From Clostridia bacterium (GTDB lineage Bacteria; Bacillota; Clostridia; TANB77; CAG-508): a stretch of DNA of 64,000 nt. Below are positions 43,901 through 52,792 of this stretch, piece after piece (within the stretch, counting starts at the first letter, position 1; the number at the start of each line of letters is the position of its first letter). The stretch spans positions 1-64,000 of the forward strand of contig JAFWNQ010000024.1 in assembly GCA_017510245.1 (NCBI GenBank). Reading direction: 5' to 3'. A program made the translations under genes and the position numbers. The notes below the pieces were generated by a model. That model made no database searches and was not told where the DNA came from. It worked only from the letters and a program-made list of their open reading frames with translations.

Positions 43901-45628
43901 TTATACATTTTTAACAAATAAATTTTCGGGATCGACATATACAGTTTTATTATTTGTATATATTACATATCCAGGAACAGAACCATTAGGTTTTTTTACA
44001 TGTTTAACTAAAGTATAATCTACAGGCACATGTGAAGAAAATTTTGCTTTGCTGTAATATGCTGATAATTTAGCACACTTTTTAATTGTAGTAAGTTTAG
44101 GCATTTCACCATTACACCTCAAAATTAAATGACTTCCATGAATATCTTTAGTATGAAACCAATAATCATTATCATTTGCAACTTTAGTTGTAAGATAATC
44201 ATTTTGCTTGTTATTTTTACCTATAAAAACATCAAAGTCATCAATTTTAAGTTTCATATAGTTGTTTAAAGTATTATCATCTTTTCTAATCTTTTTTACT
44301 TTATTTTTTTTCTTAAATTTAATATCGTTAAATAGTATGTTTTGAGAAATACTTGAATAAATAGCATCAACATCATCAATTGTATTACATGAATCAAGTT
44401 GAGAAACAAGTAATCCTAAATAATCTAATTCTATCTGAGTTTCTTTCTTTTGGATCTCAGAAATTCTTAATGTGTTTTTCATTTTATTATATTTCTTAAA
44501 ATACTTTTCTGCATTTTGAGATATAGTTAGACTATTATCAATATTTATTTTTATTAGTTCATTATTATCATAGTAGTTTTCTACTTCGACAAAATCAGTA
44601 TATACATGGTTAAATCTATATATATTTGCAATTAGTAATTCACCATAAAGCTTAAACTTGTCCATATTAGAACAAGAATCGATTTTAGTATTGATATTAT
44701 TAAGCTTATTGGTTAGTTTGTCTAATGTGCCACTAAGTACTTTCAACAAATTATTTCTATACATTACAAAAAACTCATTTTCAGTTTTATCATAGTAAAA
44801 ATCATCTAACTGGTTATTGATTTCAAAACTATCTTTTGAATAATTACTATCATAAAAAATAGAATAATTGTTTTTAAAACTACCAAAATATATTTTTGAT
44901 GAATTAGTTAATAGATAATTAATATAGTTAAATATATCATTTACACTATTATGACCTACTGTATTAGATAAATGTAATTTTTCTAAGCTAGACTGTATAA
45001 ACATTTTACTAATTCCAGTAAACAAGTTAGGAATAGCATTATCTAAAGTTTTGTATTCTGAAGAATTAATAATACTCTCAAATTGTTCTAACGATAATAA
45101 AGTAATCTCACTTTTTTTATCACTTGGAACTTTATAAATTCTTGCAGGCATGATACTTCTTGAGGTAGTTACATCACAAGTCAAATCACTTTCAGAATCA
45201 AACTTCTTTAAAGCATCAATAATAGTGTTGTTTTCATTAACTAGAATTACATTGCTATATTTACCCATAAGTTCTATAATTAATGTCCTTTTTACTCTAT
45301 CATTCATTTCATTTAAACATTCAAAATCGATATAGCAAATTCTTTCTAATCCTTTAACATATATATTTGATACTTTAGCTCCTGCTAGATATTTTCTAAG
45401 AAGCATACAAAAATTTGGAGCTTTATAGGGATTAGACTTGGGATGTGTTGAAATATGAATTCTGTAGTTATTTGCTGTGGTATCTATATTTAGCATATAT
45501 GTTTTTTTTGAGTAAACAGAAATAGTAATATTATTTTTATCTGGTTGATATATTTGATTAACCTTTCCATTAATTAAAACTTGAAGTTCATCTACTATAC
45601 TATGTAAAGTTATTCCATCAAAAGCCAT
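43901..45628 (-). CDS. rqcH: Rqc2/RqcH ribosome quality control factor (NFACT family)
   Basis: 575 residues. RqcH binds stalled 50S-peptidyl-tRNA complexes and directs addition of Ala tails. The NFACT-N domain opens with 'M-A-F-D-G-I-T-L-H-S-I-V-D-E-L'; helix-hairpin and coiled-coil parts follow (about 290-420). The NFACT-R domain is near the end with 'D-Y-W-F-H-T-K-D-I-H-G-S-H-L-I-L-R'. Older annotation calls it fibronectin-binding protein A. AGGAGG lies seven bases upstream, and a consensus-type promoter stands divergent from sigH. Confidence 0.95.
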   Translation of the reverse strand: MAFDGITLHSIVDELQVLINGKVNQIYQPDKNNITISVYSKKTYMLNIDTTANNYRIHISTHPKSNPYKAPNFCMLLRKYLAGAKVSNIYVKGLERICYIDFECLNEMNDRVKRTLIIELMGKYSNVILVNENNTIIDALKKFDSESDLTCDVTTSRSIMPARIYKVPSDKKSEITLLSLEQFESIINSSEYKTLDNAIPNLFTGISKMFIQSSLEKLHLSNTVGHNSVNDIFNYINYLLTNSSKIYFGSFKNNYSIFYDSNYSKDSFEINNQLDDFYYDKTENEFFVMYRNNLLKVLSGTLDKLTNKLNNINTKIDSCSNMDKFKLYGELLIANIYRFNHVYTDFVEVENYYDNNELIKINIDNSLTISQNAEKYFKKYNKMKNTLRISEIQKKETQIELDYLGLLVSQLDSCNTIDDVDAIYSSISQNILFNDIKFKKKNKVKKIRKDDNTLNNYMKLKIDDFDVFIGKNNKQNDYLTTKVANDNDYWFHTKDIHGSHLILRCNGEMPKLTTIKKCAKLSAYYSKAKFSSHVPVDYTLVKHVKKPNGSVPGYVIYTNNKTVYVDPENLFVKNV

Positions 45629-45653
45629 TTAAAACCTCCTTTAAAGTGTAATT

Positions 45654-45682
45654 ATTATATTACAAAAATTAACATAAATCAA
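45654..45682 (-). promoter_or_regulatory. Promoter for rqcH
   Basis: On the minus strand TTGATT (45677-45682), 17 bp, TATAAT (45654-45659). Confidence 0.8.
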
Positions 45683-45740
45683 TCTTTTGGATAAATATAG
45701 AAATGAACCATAAATCTTTTTATAAAATTAAATTAATCTA

Positions 45741-45769
45741 TTGACATTAAAGATTTTTATAAATATAAT
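45741..45769 (+). promoter_or_regulatory. SigA-type promoter for sigH
   Basis: TTGACA (45741-45746), 17 bp, TATAAT (45764-45769), both perfect. Confidence 0.9.
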
Positions 45770-45802
45770 AATTACGAAAACTATAGAGGAGCGCATAATT
45801 TG

Positions 45803-46456
45803 ATGACAAGCAAAGATGTATTCTTTTCAACTGGAATTGAATATGAAGAAATGACAGATGATTCACTTATAAATTTAATAAAAAAAGAAGATAAAACTGC
45901 ACTAAACTTCCTTATTAACAGGTATAAGGACACTGTTGAAATAAAGGTATGCAAGTATTTTATTAATGGCGCAGAAAAAGAAGACTTAGTTCAAGAAGGT
46001 TTGATTGGATTATTTAAAGCAATTAAGAACTATGATTGTGAAAAGCAAAATTCTTTTAAATCTTTTGCAAATCTTTGTATCGAAAGACAAATTATTACAG
46101 CAGTCAAAGGCTCTAGAAGACAAAAACACTTACCGCTAAATTCATATGTTTCACTTAACAATTCCAATATGGAAAATGAAAATGGAGAAATGGAAAGTCA
46201 ACTAATAGATGTTCTTAATTCTAGAGTAATTGAGGATCCACTTGACACTATCATGAAATATGAATATTATAGAGAAGTGGAGAAAAAAATAGATAAAACA
46301 TTATGTGATTTTGAAAAACAAGTTTTAAATAGTTATGTGCAGGGAAAAAGTTATAATGAAATAGCAGAAAGTCTTAATATGCCAGTTAAATCTATAGACA
46401 ATGCTATTCAAAGAATCAGGAGAAAAACAAGTAAAAATATAGAAAATCTAACATAA
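45803..46456 (+). CDS. sigH: RNA polymerase sigma-H (sporulation/stationary phase) factor
   Basis: 217 residues. Region 2 has 'E-D-L-V-Q-E-G-L-I-G-L-F-K-A-I-K-N-Y-D' and 'F-K-S-F-A-N-L-C-I-E-R-Q-I'; region 4 has 'S-Y-N-E-I-A-E-S-L-N-M-P-V-K-S-I-D-N-A-I'. Spacing and the R-R-Q-K-H stretch match SigH (Spo0H), which directs early sporulation and competence genes. AGAGGAG allows ATG 45803 or TTG 45800 (one extra residue). The true SigA promoter shows it is transcribed by the housekeeping polymerase. No secE, nusG or rpmG follows, as is seen in Bacillus. Confidence 0.93.
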   Translation: MTSKDVFFSTGIEYEEMTDDSLINLIKKEDKTALNFLINRYKDTVEIKVCKYFINGAEKEDLVQEGLIGLFKAIKNYDCEKQNSFKSFANLCIERQIITAVKGSRRQKHLPLNSYVSLNNSNMENENGEMESQLIDVLNSRVIEDPLDTIMKYEYYREVEKKIDKTLCDFEKQVLNSYVQGKSYNEIAESLNMPVKSIDNAIQRIRRKTSKNIENLT

Positions 46457-46484
46457 ATGTGTAGTTAAAGAATCTACACATTTA
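46456..46484 (+). terminator. Hairpin after sigH
   Basis: AATGTGTAG pairs with CTACACATT around nine bases; the following bases are TTATG, so the T-run is short. Confidence 0.65.
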
Positions 46485-46496
46485 TGAATAATATAT

Positions 46497-46572
46497 GCCT
46501 ATATAGCTCAGTTGGTAGAGTGCAGCCTTGGTAAGGCTGAGGTCACCGGTTCAATCCCGGTTATAGGCTCCA
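46497..46572 (+). tRNA. tRNA-Thr (GGT)
   Basis: 76 nt with encoded CCA. GCCTATA pairs with TATAGGC, the anticodon arm is CAGCC TTGGTAA GGCTG, and the T arm is CCGGT TCAATC ACCGG-like (CCGG/CCGG). The anticodon GGT gives Thr. It has no obvious promoter of its own and may be read through from sigH. Confidence 0.96.
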
Positions 46573-46584
46573 AACTTTATCAAA

Positions 46585-46656
46585 CTTGGGGACGTTCATC
46601 AAAAGTTCAAAAAGAAAGAAGAAGACATGGACTTTTGAAGGACGTCCCTAAGTCTT
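46585..46656. repeat. GGGACG-type palindrome 4
   Basis: ACTTGGGGACGTTCATCAAAAGTTC-like left arm and GGACTTTTGAAGGACGTCCC-like right arm match at 21 of 25 positions, with a centre of about 20 bases. It lies between tRNA-Thr and cassette 3. Confidence 0.8.
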
Positions 46657-46660
46657 GAGG

Positions 46661-46689
46661 TTGCAATGTTATGTAAATTATGTTATAAT
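46661..46689 (+). promoter_or_regulatory. Promoter of cassette 3
   Basis: TTGCAA (46661-46666), 17 bp, TATAAT (46684-46689), inside ATGTTATAATATATTATG. Confidence 0.8.
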
Positions 46690-46767
46690 ATATTATGTAT
46701 TATCAATATTCGATTCTGATAAGTCCATACACAATTAAATATGGCACAGAGTTAGGAGAGTGATTTT

Positions 46768-47058
46768 ATGTCTTATGACAAGAGCCAAAACTACGTTGAT
46801 AGGCAACGAGGGGTGTTTCGGGTTCGAGGTGTCTGCTTCGAATGTAGCGCATGCGACTCAAAGATTGCGAGAGTCCTTGCTGAGGCTTCTTTTCTTAGCG
46901 AACCTGGACTGATGACTCGTGAGGCACTGTGCTTGTATATTGATGGCAATGTTGCTCTTTTAGAGCGCATGATCTTTATGCCGATTGGTTCAACAATCAA
47001 GCACAATGGGATTACCATTACACGCCTTAGCCATAGTCTCTACAACGGCAAGTCATAG
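46768..47058 (+). CDS. Orphan small protein, cassette 3 (96 residues)
   Basis: AGGAGAG lies eight bases upstream of ATG 46768. The product is 96 residues, basic at first, with three Cys in 'G-V-C-F-E-C-S-A-C' that could bind a metal or form disulfides, then helices (R-V-L-A-E-A-S-F-L) and a C-terminal 'G-S-T-I-K-H-N-G-I-T-I-T-R-L'. I recognise no family. Codons such as CGC, GAG and CTG and a G+C content visibly near one half set it apart from the neighbours. Confidence 0.6.
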   Translation: MSYDKSQNYVDRQRGVFRVRGVCFECSACDSKIARVLAEASFLSEPGLMTREALCLYIDGNVALLERMIFMPIGSTIKHNGITITRLSHSLYNGKS

Positions 47059-47076
47059 GGAAGTGTCTCCAAAATC

Positions 47077-47118
47077 CTTCCTTTTGGGAAGGTGCCACCC
47101 AACACGGGTGGTTTTTAT
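47077..47118 (+). terminator. Double-hairpin terminator of cassette 3
   Basis: CCTTCC/GGAAGG (47077-47092) and CCACCC/GGGTGG (47095-47111), the second followed by TTTTTATTTT. Confidence 0.88.
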
Positions 47119-47238
47119 TTTGAAAAATTACTGTTTTTATTTTTATAAAATAAAAACTTATGCAAAAAAACTTTCCAAAATAAGAGTTTTGTGATAGATT
47201 TATTATATAAGAATTAATACAAGATTAATGGAGAAAAA

Positions 47239-47580
47239 ATGATATTAAGTTTTGCTGTATCTCTTATACTGACTTTAGTAATTGAGGGAATTATAACTTT
47301 AATTGCCAAAGAAAAAATAAAGACTGTAACTATTATAAATTGCATAACAAATCCAATAGTTGTAGGAATAATGAATTATTGCTACTATACTTTTGGTAAA
47401 GCATTAATAAGTTATATGCTTCTTTATTTTCTTGAAATAGTTGTTATATTTGTTGAAGGATTTTTCTTTGAAAAATGTATTAAAGACTTGAAACATAATC
47501 CTTACAAATTTTCATTATTATTAAATGGTACATCTTTTTTTATAGGGGAAATAATTAATTATATATTAAGTATTATCTAG
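47239..47580 (+). CDS. Four-helix membrane protein of unknown function
   Basis: 113 residues; GGAG six bases upstream. Nearly all hydrophobic, with about four membrane helices (2-20, 31-50, 55-75, 92-112) and conserved-looking polar residues (E-G-I-I near 16, N-P near 41, E near 67 and 75). The pattern 'C-I-T-N-P' in a membrane helix is seen in small uncharacterised Clostridial proteins. The next gene overlaps its end by the ribosome site, so they form a pair. Confidence 0.65.
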   Translation: MILSFAVSLILTLVIEGIITLIAKEKIKTVTIINCITNPIVVGIMNYCYYTFGKALISYMLLYFLEIVVIFVEGFFFEKCIKDLKHNPYKFSLLLNGTSFFIGEIINYILSII

Positions 47581-47592
47581 GAGGTAATGTAT

Positions 47593-48015
47593 ATGAAAAC
47601 AGTTAGTAGAATTATTATTTTTATTGTTTTGGTTTTATTAGTATGGGGAAGTATCTTTATAAAAAGTTATGGAGACTTAATTATGACGCCTCCAGAAATT
47701 GCTATGAATGAAATAATAGTAAATAAGAAGAAAAATGAGATAAACACATACGATGATGATGAAATAAAAAATGATACAGATGATTATAATAATAGAACAG
47801 ATATATATAATACAATTGAAAAAACAGATAATACCATTATTTTAAATGAAACAGTAAGTGAAAGTAATTCATCAATTGAAAAAATAGACAATAGAATGGA
47901 AAATGTTACAACAAATGTTTCGTGGTTAAGAACTCTTATCATGGCTCTAACAATCATTGCAGTTATTGCACTATTTACACTTTCGTTTTTATTCTTTTTA
48001 AAGAAGAAAAAATAG
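47593..48015 (+). CDS. Small protein with N- and C-terminal membrane helices
   Basis: 140 residues from ATG 47593, eight bases after AGGAGG; an in-frame ATG at 47587 is too close to that site. A membrane helix at about 5-25 and another at about 115-135 flank a polar, Asp/Asn-rich middle (about 40-110) that would face outside. The C-terminus is K-K-K-K. I recognise no family. It is paired with the membrane protein in front. Confidence 0.6.
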   Translation: MKTVSRIIIFIVLVLLVWGSIFIKSYGDLIMTPPEIAMNEIIVNKKKNEINTYDDDEIKNDTDDYNNRTDIYNTIEKTDNTIILNETVSESNSSIEKIDNRMENVTTNVSWLRTLIMALTIIAVIALFTLSFLFFLKKKK

Positions 48016-48017
48016 AT

Positions 48018-48046
48018 TTGCATGTCTTACTAAATTATGGTATAAT
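48018..48046 (+). promoter_or_regulatory. Extended -10 promoter of cassette 4
   Basis: TTGCAT (48018-48023), 17 bp, TATAAT (48041-48046) preceded by TGG, as in cassette 2. It starts two bases after the stop of the preceding gene. Confidence 0.75.
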
Positions 48047-48089
48047 GATTTAGATGGGTTAATGTCCAATTTCGGGAGAAGGGAAAAAT

Positions 48090-48290
48090 ATGACCTCTAC
48101 AACTAATTTGTTTGTGAAGAAAGACAGCTCAGAAGGGTATACAGGTGAGGAGGCTTTGGAGAAAGCAGAGGTTATTGCTAACGCTTATAAATCTCAATCA
48201 GCTCGTTCACCCTGGGACTTCCCAGAGATTATTCCAGACCCAAGAGGGTGTCTGGGATATGCTGTCAAGATTCGTATGAGGAGGCGCTAA
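48090..48290 (+). CDS. Orphan small protein, cassette 4 (66 residues)
   Basis: GGGAGAAGGG precedes ATG 48090. The 66-residue product has a helical 'G-E-E-A-L-E-K-A-E-V-I-A-N-A-Y-K' segment, a proline-rich part 'S-P-W-D-F-P-E-I-I-P-D-P-R-G' and a basic end R-M-R-R-R. No known family. Codon choice is G+C-rich (CGC, GAG, GTC). Own promoter and terminator. Confidence 0.6.
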   Translation: MTSTTNLFVKKDSSEGYTGEEALEKAEVIANAYKSQSARSPWDFPEIIPDPRGCLGYAVKIRMRRR

Positions 48291-48294
48291 CCCC

Positions 48295-48326
48295 GTGCTC
48301 CCAGACACGATGTGTCTGGGAGCATA
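48295..48326 (+). terminator. Terminator of cassette 4
   Basis: GTGCTCCCAGACAC pairs with GTGTCTGGGAGCAT around GAT, one mismatch at most. Confidence 0.85.
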
Positions 48327-48448
48327 TGTTTTATTCAAAGTACCGTAAAAGTTAAGAGTCACTATTATAGACCTTTTAGTGCTTCTATTAAGAGACTAAA
48401 TGGTCCGCATTTGTATGTAAATTTTTTGTAAAATAAGACTAATATTTA

Positions 48449-48477
48449 TTGAAAATGCAAAGCTGGTATGATATGAT
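48449..48477 (+). promoter_or_regulatory. Promoter of the ABC exporter operon
   Basis: TTGAAA (48449-48454), 17 bp, TATGAT (48472-48477). Confidence 0.7.
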
Positions 48478-48504
48478 ATATAATGCTGTAGAAAGGAAAA
48501 AAAT

Positions 48505-50238
48505 ATGATAAAGAAATTAGCAAAATCAATTAGAGAGTATAAAAAAGAAACAATATTAACACCTTTATCAGTTGCTGTAGAGGTTGTTTTGGAGGTTATA
48601 GTACCATATTTGATGGCTGAATTAATAGACAAAGGTGTATATGAAGGATCAATGGATAATATTGTAAAAATTGGAATTGAACTTATTGTATTTACAGTAT
48701 TATCTCTTATTTTTGGTGCGTTATCTGGATTGTTTGCTGCTAAGGCATCAAGTGGATTTGCAAAAAATTTGAGAAAAGATTTATATTATAAAGTTCAAAC
48801 ATTTTCTTTCGCAAATATTGATAAATTTAGTACATCAAGTATTGTAACAAGACTAACAACTGATGTTACAAATGTACAAAATGCTTTTCAAATGATTATT
48901 AGAATTGCAATAAGAGCTCCATTAATGCTTATTTTTTCTTTAGTGATGGCGTTAAAAATTAATATAAAAATGTCTTTAATATTTTTGATACTAATACCAA
49001 TAGTAGGAGCAATTTTATTTATATTATCAAGAATAGCTATGCCTATTTTTGAAAAAGTATTTAAAAAATATGACAATTTAAACAATGTAGTAGAAGAAAA
49101 TACTTCAGGTATAAGAGTTGTAAAATCTTTTGTTCTAGAAGAAGAAGAAAAAGAAAAATTTGCTGAAGCTTCACAAGAAATATTTGAATTATTTACAAAA
49201 GGAGATAAAATTGTTGCTCTTAACTCTCCAATAATGCAATTTGCAATGTATAGTGGAATGTTACTAATCTCTTGGATTGGAGCTAGATTAATTATCACTT
49301 CCAATATGACAGAACTTACAACAGGTGAGCTAACAAGTCTAATTACTTATGCAATTCAGATTTTATTCTCAGTTATGATGCTAACAATGATATCTGTTAT
49401 GCTTACAATTTCTATGTCTTCTGCTAAGAGAATTGTTGAAGTATTAGATGAAGAACCATCAATTAAGAACTGCAACAACCCTGTAAAAAAAGTAAAAGAT
49501 GGATCAATTGAGTACAAAAATGTAGCTTTTAGTTATATTGGAAAAAAGAATAAAGAAGTATTAAAAAATATTAATTTTACTATAAATTCTGGAGAAACAG
49601 TTGGTATAATTGGAGGTACAGGTGTTGGAAAATCCTCACTAGTTAATTTGATCCCAAGATTATATGATGTTACTGAGGGAGAACTTTTGGTTGGTGGTGT
49701 AAATGTAAAAAAATATGATATTGAGCAATTAAGAGAAGCAGTTTCATGTGTTTTACAAAAAAATGTGTTATTTTCAGGAACCATAAAAGAAAATTTAAGA
49801 TGGGGAAATGAGGATGCTACAGATGAAGAACTTGTAGAAGCCTGTAAATTAGCACAAGCAGATGGATTCATAAGTGAATTCCCTGATAAATATGATACTT
49901 ATATTGAGCAAGGCGGTACTAATGTTTCAGGAGGACAAAAACAAAGAATTTGTATTGCTAGAGCTTTACTGAAAAAACCTAAAATATTAATTTTAGATGA
50001 TTCAACTTCAGCTGTTGATACAAAAACTGACAAGCTTATTAGAGATGCTTTTAATAAAAAGATTCCAGATACGACAAAAATAATTATTGCTCAAAGGATT
50101 TCATCAGTAGAAGAATGCGATAAAATCATTGTTATGAAGCAGGGAAAAATCGATGCAATAGGAAATCATAATGAACTTATGAAATCAAATGAAATATATA
50201 AAGAGGTATATGAATCACAAACTCAACAAAGTGAATAA
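48505..50238 (+). CDS. ABC exporter half-transporter, degenerate-site subunit
   Basis: 577 residues: six membrane helices (1-310) and a nucleotide-binding domain. Walker A is G-G-T-G-V-G-K-S-S and the signature V-S-G-G-Q-K-Q-R. Walker B ends in L-D-D, with Asp in place of the catalytic Glu, and the switch His is Gln (I-A-Q-R-I-S). Such changes mark the non-catalytic half of heterodimeric exporters (TM287/288, BmrCD, LmrCD types). AAAGGA precedes the start. The partner follows 21 bases later. Confidence 0.92.
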   Translation: MIKKLAKSIREYKKETILTPLSVAVEVVLEVIVPYLMAELIDKGVYEGSMDNIVKIGIELIVFTVLSLIFGALSGLFAAKASSGFAKNLRKDLYYKVQTFSFANIDKFSTSSIVTRLTTDVTNVQNAFQMIIRIAIRAPLMLIFSLVMALKINIKMSLIFLILIPIVGAILFILSRIAMPIFEKVFKKYDNLNNVVEENTSGIRVVKSFVLEEEEKEKFAEASQEIFELFTKGDKIVALNSPIMQFAMYSGMLLISWIGARLIITSNMTELTTGELTSLITYAIQILFSVMMLTMISVMLTISMSSAKRIVEVLDEEPSIKNCNNPVKKVKDGSIEYKNVAFSYIGKKNKEVLKNINFTINSGETVGIIGGTGVGKSSLVNLIPRLYDVTEGELLVGGVNVKKYDIEQLREAVSCVLQKNVLFSGTIKENLRWGNEDATDEELVEACKLAQADGFISEFPDKYDTYIEQGGTNVSGGQKQRICIARALLKKPKILILDDSTSAVDTKTDKLIRDAFNKKIPDTTKIIIAQRISSVEECDKIIVMKQGKIDAIGNHNELMKSNEIYKEVYESQTQQSE

Positions 50239-50259
50239 GATTTGGAAAGGATTATTTAG

Positions 50260-52155
50260 ATGGACAATAAAAAAACAATGCAAGATAAAAGACCTAAAAT
50301 AAGTGGTAATACAGTAAAAAGACTTTTAAAAATAATTGTTAGTAATTATAAAAAGTTTTTAATAGTTGTTTTTATTTGTATTGTAATTAGTTCTATAGTT
50401 TCAGTTTCTGCACCACTATTTTCAGAAAGACTAATTGATGATTATATAGTTCCGCTATTAAGAGAAGAAAATCCACAGTTTAATGGATTAAATAAGTTAA
50501 TACTAATAATGGCAGGTGTTTTTGCTATGGGTGTTTTTGCATCATTTGTTTATAGTCGATTAATGGTTACAATATCTGAAGGTACAATAAAGAGAATTAG
50601 AGATGATATGTTTAATAAAATGCAAAAGTTACCAATAAGATATTTTGATACACATACACATGGTGACATAATGAGTCATTATACGAATGATATTGATACT
50701 TTAGCTAGGATGATATCTGATAGCTTACCACAACTTATTTCATCAATTCTATCTTTAATTGCAGTTTTAATATCTATGTTTGTTCAAAGTTGGCAATTAA
50801 CATTATTTGTTTTGGCTTTTGTACTTATAATGCTTAGAACTACAAAGTCAATAACAAAGAGAAGTGGAAGCTACTTTGTAGGACAACAAGCAACTTTAGG
50901 TAAAGTTAATGGCTATATAGAGGAAATGATTAATGGACAAAAAGTTGTTAAAGTATTTAATTATGAAGATAGAGCAAAGAGAAACTTTGATAGAATAAAT
51001 GACGAACTATTTGATAATATGGTAAATGCTAATAGATTTTCTAATATTCTTATGCCTATTTTAAATAACTTAGGCAACTTAGAATATGTTTTAGTTGCAA
51101 TTTTGGGAGCATATTTAGCTATTTCTGGTAAAGTACAAGGTTTAACAATTGGTGTTATAGCTTCATTTCTAGCTTTAACTAGAAGTTTTAACCAGCCAAT
51201 CAAAAATGTTTCAAGTCAAGTTAATATGATAATTATGGCAATGGCAGGTGCAACTAGGATATTTGAATTAGTGGATGAAGAGCCAGAAGTTGATGATGGT
51301 TATGTTACACTTGTAAATGCAAACATTGATAAAGATGGAAATATAATTGAATCAGAAAAATATACAGGGCATTGGGCATGGAAATATAAACATCAAGATG
51401 GTACATTAGAGTATATTGAACTAAAAGGATACATAGAAATGGAGAATGTTAATTTTGGATATGAGGATGATAAGGAAATTCTCCATGATATAACTCTATA
51501 TGCTAAGCCAGGACAAAAAATTGCTTTTGTTGGCGCAACTGGAGCAGGAAAAACAACAATTACTAATCTTATCAATAGATTTTATGATATTAAAGATGGA
51601 AAGATTAGGTATGATGGAATTAATGTAAATAAGATAAAAAAAGATGATCTTAGAAGATCTCTAGGATTAGTTCTGCAAGATACTAATCTATTTACAGGAA
51701 CCATTAAGGAAAATATCAAGTATGGAAAGCTTGATGCTACTGATGAAGAGGTAATAGAGGCAGCTAAGATAGCTAATGCTCATGATTTTATTTCGATGCT
51801 TCCAAAAGGATATGATACAATGCTTACTGGTAATGGTAGTCAACTTTCACAAGGCCAGAGGCAGTTATTATCAATTGCAAGATGTGCTGTAAATAATCCA
51901 CCTGTAATGATTCTGGATGAAGCAACCTCTAGTATTGATACAAGAACAGAAAAACTTGTACAAGATGGCATGGATAAGCTTATGCAGGGAAGAACAGTAT
52001 TTGTTATAGCTCATAGATTATCTACTGTACGTAATTCTAAAGCTATTATGGTTCTTGAAAACGGTAGAATAATTGAGAGAGGAACACATGAACAATTGCT
52101 AGAAGAAAAAGGTCAGTATTATCAATTATATACTGGAGCATTTGAGCTAGAATAG
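50260..52155 (+). CDS. ABC exporter half-transporter, canonical subunit
   Basis: 631 residues: six membrane helices (about 30-330) and a nucleotide-binding domain with a short insert before it (about 365-385, W-A-W-K-Y-K-H). Walker A is G-A-T-G-A-G-K-T-T, the signature L-S-Q-G-Q-R-Q, Walker B M-I-L-D-E-A-T-S with the catalytic Glu, and switch A-H-R-L-S. With the previous gene it makes a heterodimer with one good and one weak ATP site. The substrate (drug, lipid or peptide) cannot be told from the sequence. GAAAGGA precedes the start. Confidence 0.93.
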   Translation: MDNKKTMQDKRPKISGNTVKRLLKIIVSNYKKFLIVVFICIVISSIVSVSAPLFSERLIDDYIVPLLREENPQFNGLNKLILIMAGVFAMGVFASFVYSRLMVTISEGTIKRIRDDMFNKMQKLPIRYFDTHTHGDIMSHYTNDIDTLARMISDSLPQLISSILSLIAVLISMFVQSWQLTLFVLAFVLIMLRTTKSITKRSGSYFVGQQATLGKVNGYIEEMINGQKVVKVFNYEDRAKRNFDRINDELFDNMVNANRFSNILMPILNNLGNLEYVLVAILGAYLAISGKVQGLTIGVIASFLALTRSFNQPIKNVSSQVNMIIMAMAGATRIFELVDEEPEVDDGYVTLVNANIDKDGNIIESEKYTGHWAWKYKHQDGTLEYIELKGYIEMENVNFGYEDDKEILHDITLYAKPGQKIAFVGATGAGKTTITNLINRFYDIKDGKIRYDGINVNKIKKDDLRRSLGLVLQDTNLFTGTIKENIKYGKLDATDEEVIEAAKIANAHDFISMLPKGYDTMLTGNGSQLSQGQRQLLSIARCAVNNPPVMILDEATSSIDTRTEKLVQDGMDKLMQGRTVFVIAHRLSTVRNSKAIMVLENGRIIERGTHEQLLEEKGQYYQLYTGAFELE

Positions 52156-52175
52156 TATATTATTAGGAGGATTTT

Positions 52176-52778
52176 ATGAAGCATTTTATATTTGATATGG
52201 GAGGAGTATTAGTTAAGCCAATTCCACATGAATTAGTAGAAAATGAAATATCATATGTCAAATGTGATACTCCAGAGTTTAAAAAGTATTTTTGGGATAC
52301 TTTTTATGAATTTGAAAAAGGAACAATTGACACAAATAGATTTGTTGAAATATTCAAAAACAATTTTAATAAAAAAGGATTAACTACAGTAGAATATGAA
52401 AATAATTATTATGAAATTGGAAAAAAGTATGGTGGAGTATTTGAAAATGCCTATGAAGTTTTAAAAAATCTTAAAGAAAATGGATGTAAAGTATACTTAT
52501 TATCAAATTTGCATGAAGTAAGTTTTAAAGATTTCTCTAGTATTTTTGATGTTAGTATATTTGATAAGTTATTTTTATCTTATAAAATTGGATTGATTAA
52601 ACCTGATAATAATATATATAAATATGTTATTAATGAAATAAATGATGATCCAAGAGAAATGTGCTTTTTTGATGATAAAATAGAAAATGTAGAAGCTGCA
52701 ATAAGCAATGGAATGAATTCGTTTCAAACGACAGGAGATATTCTTGAAAAAAATGTAAAAAAAGCTTTTGAATTATAA
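52176..52778 (+). CDS. HAD-superfamily hydrolase (YihX-like)
   Basis: 200 residues. Motif I is F-D-M-G-G-V-L-V, where the Asp after two residues is Gly as in the YihX/GPPase-like subgroup. Motif II is L-L-S-N-L-H, and 'K-P-D-N-N-I-Y' and 'C-F-F-D-D-K-I-E-N' are motifs III and IV. The helical cap domain is at about 20-90. Likely a small-molecule phosphatase; the substrate is unknown. AGGAGG lies close upstream, and the gene is in line with the ABC exporter and the RluA-type gene. Confidence 0.88.
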   Translation: MKHFIFDMGGVLVKPIPHELVENEISYVKCDTPEFKKYFWDTFYEFEKGTIDTNRFVEIFKNNFNKKGLTTVEYENNYYEIGKKYGGVFENAYEVLKNLKENGCKVYLLSNLHEVSFKDFSSIFDVSIFDKLFLSYKIGLIKPDNNIYKYVINEINDDPREMCFFDDKIENVEAAISNGMNSFQTTGDILEKNVKKAFEL

Positions 52779-52792
52779 TAAAGGATGATAGA

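Noticed and set aside
43785-44018. Plus-strand ORF over the cassette 2 terminator and rqcH end
   Set aside because: It crosses a 17-bp terminator stem and the conserved NFACT-R coding sequence of the opposite strand.
46985-47194. 69-codon ORF overlapping the end of cassette 3
   Set aside because: It overlaps the clear ORF ending at 47058, runs through the terminator and lacks a ribosome site.
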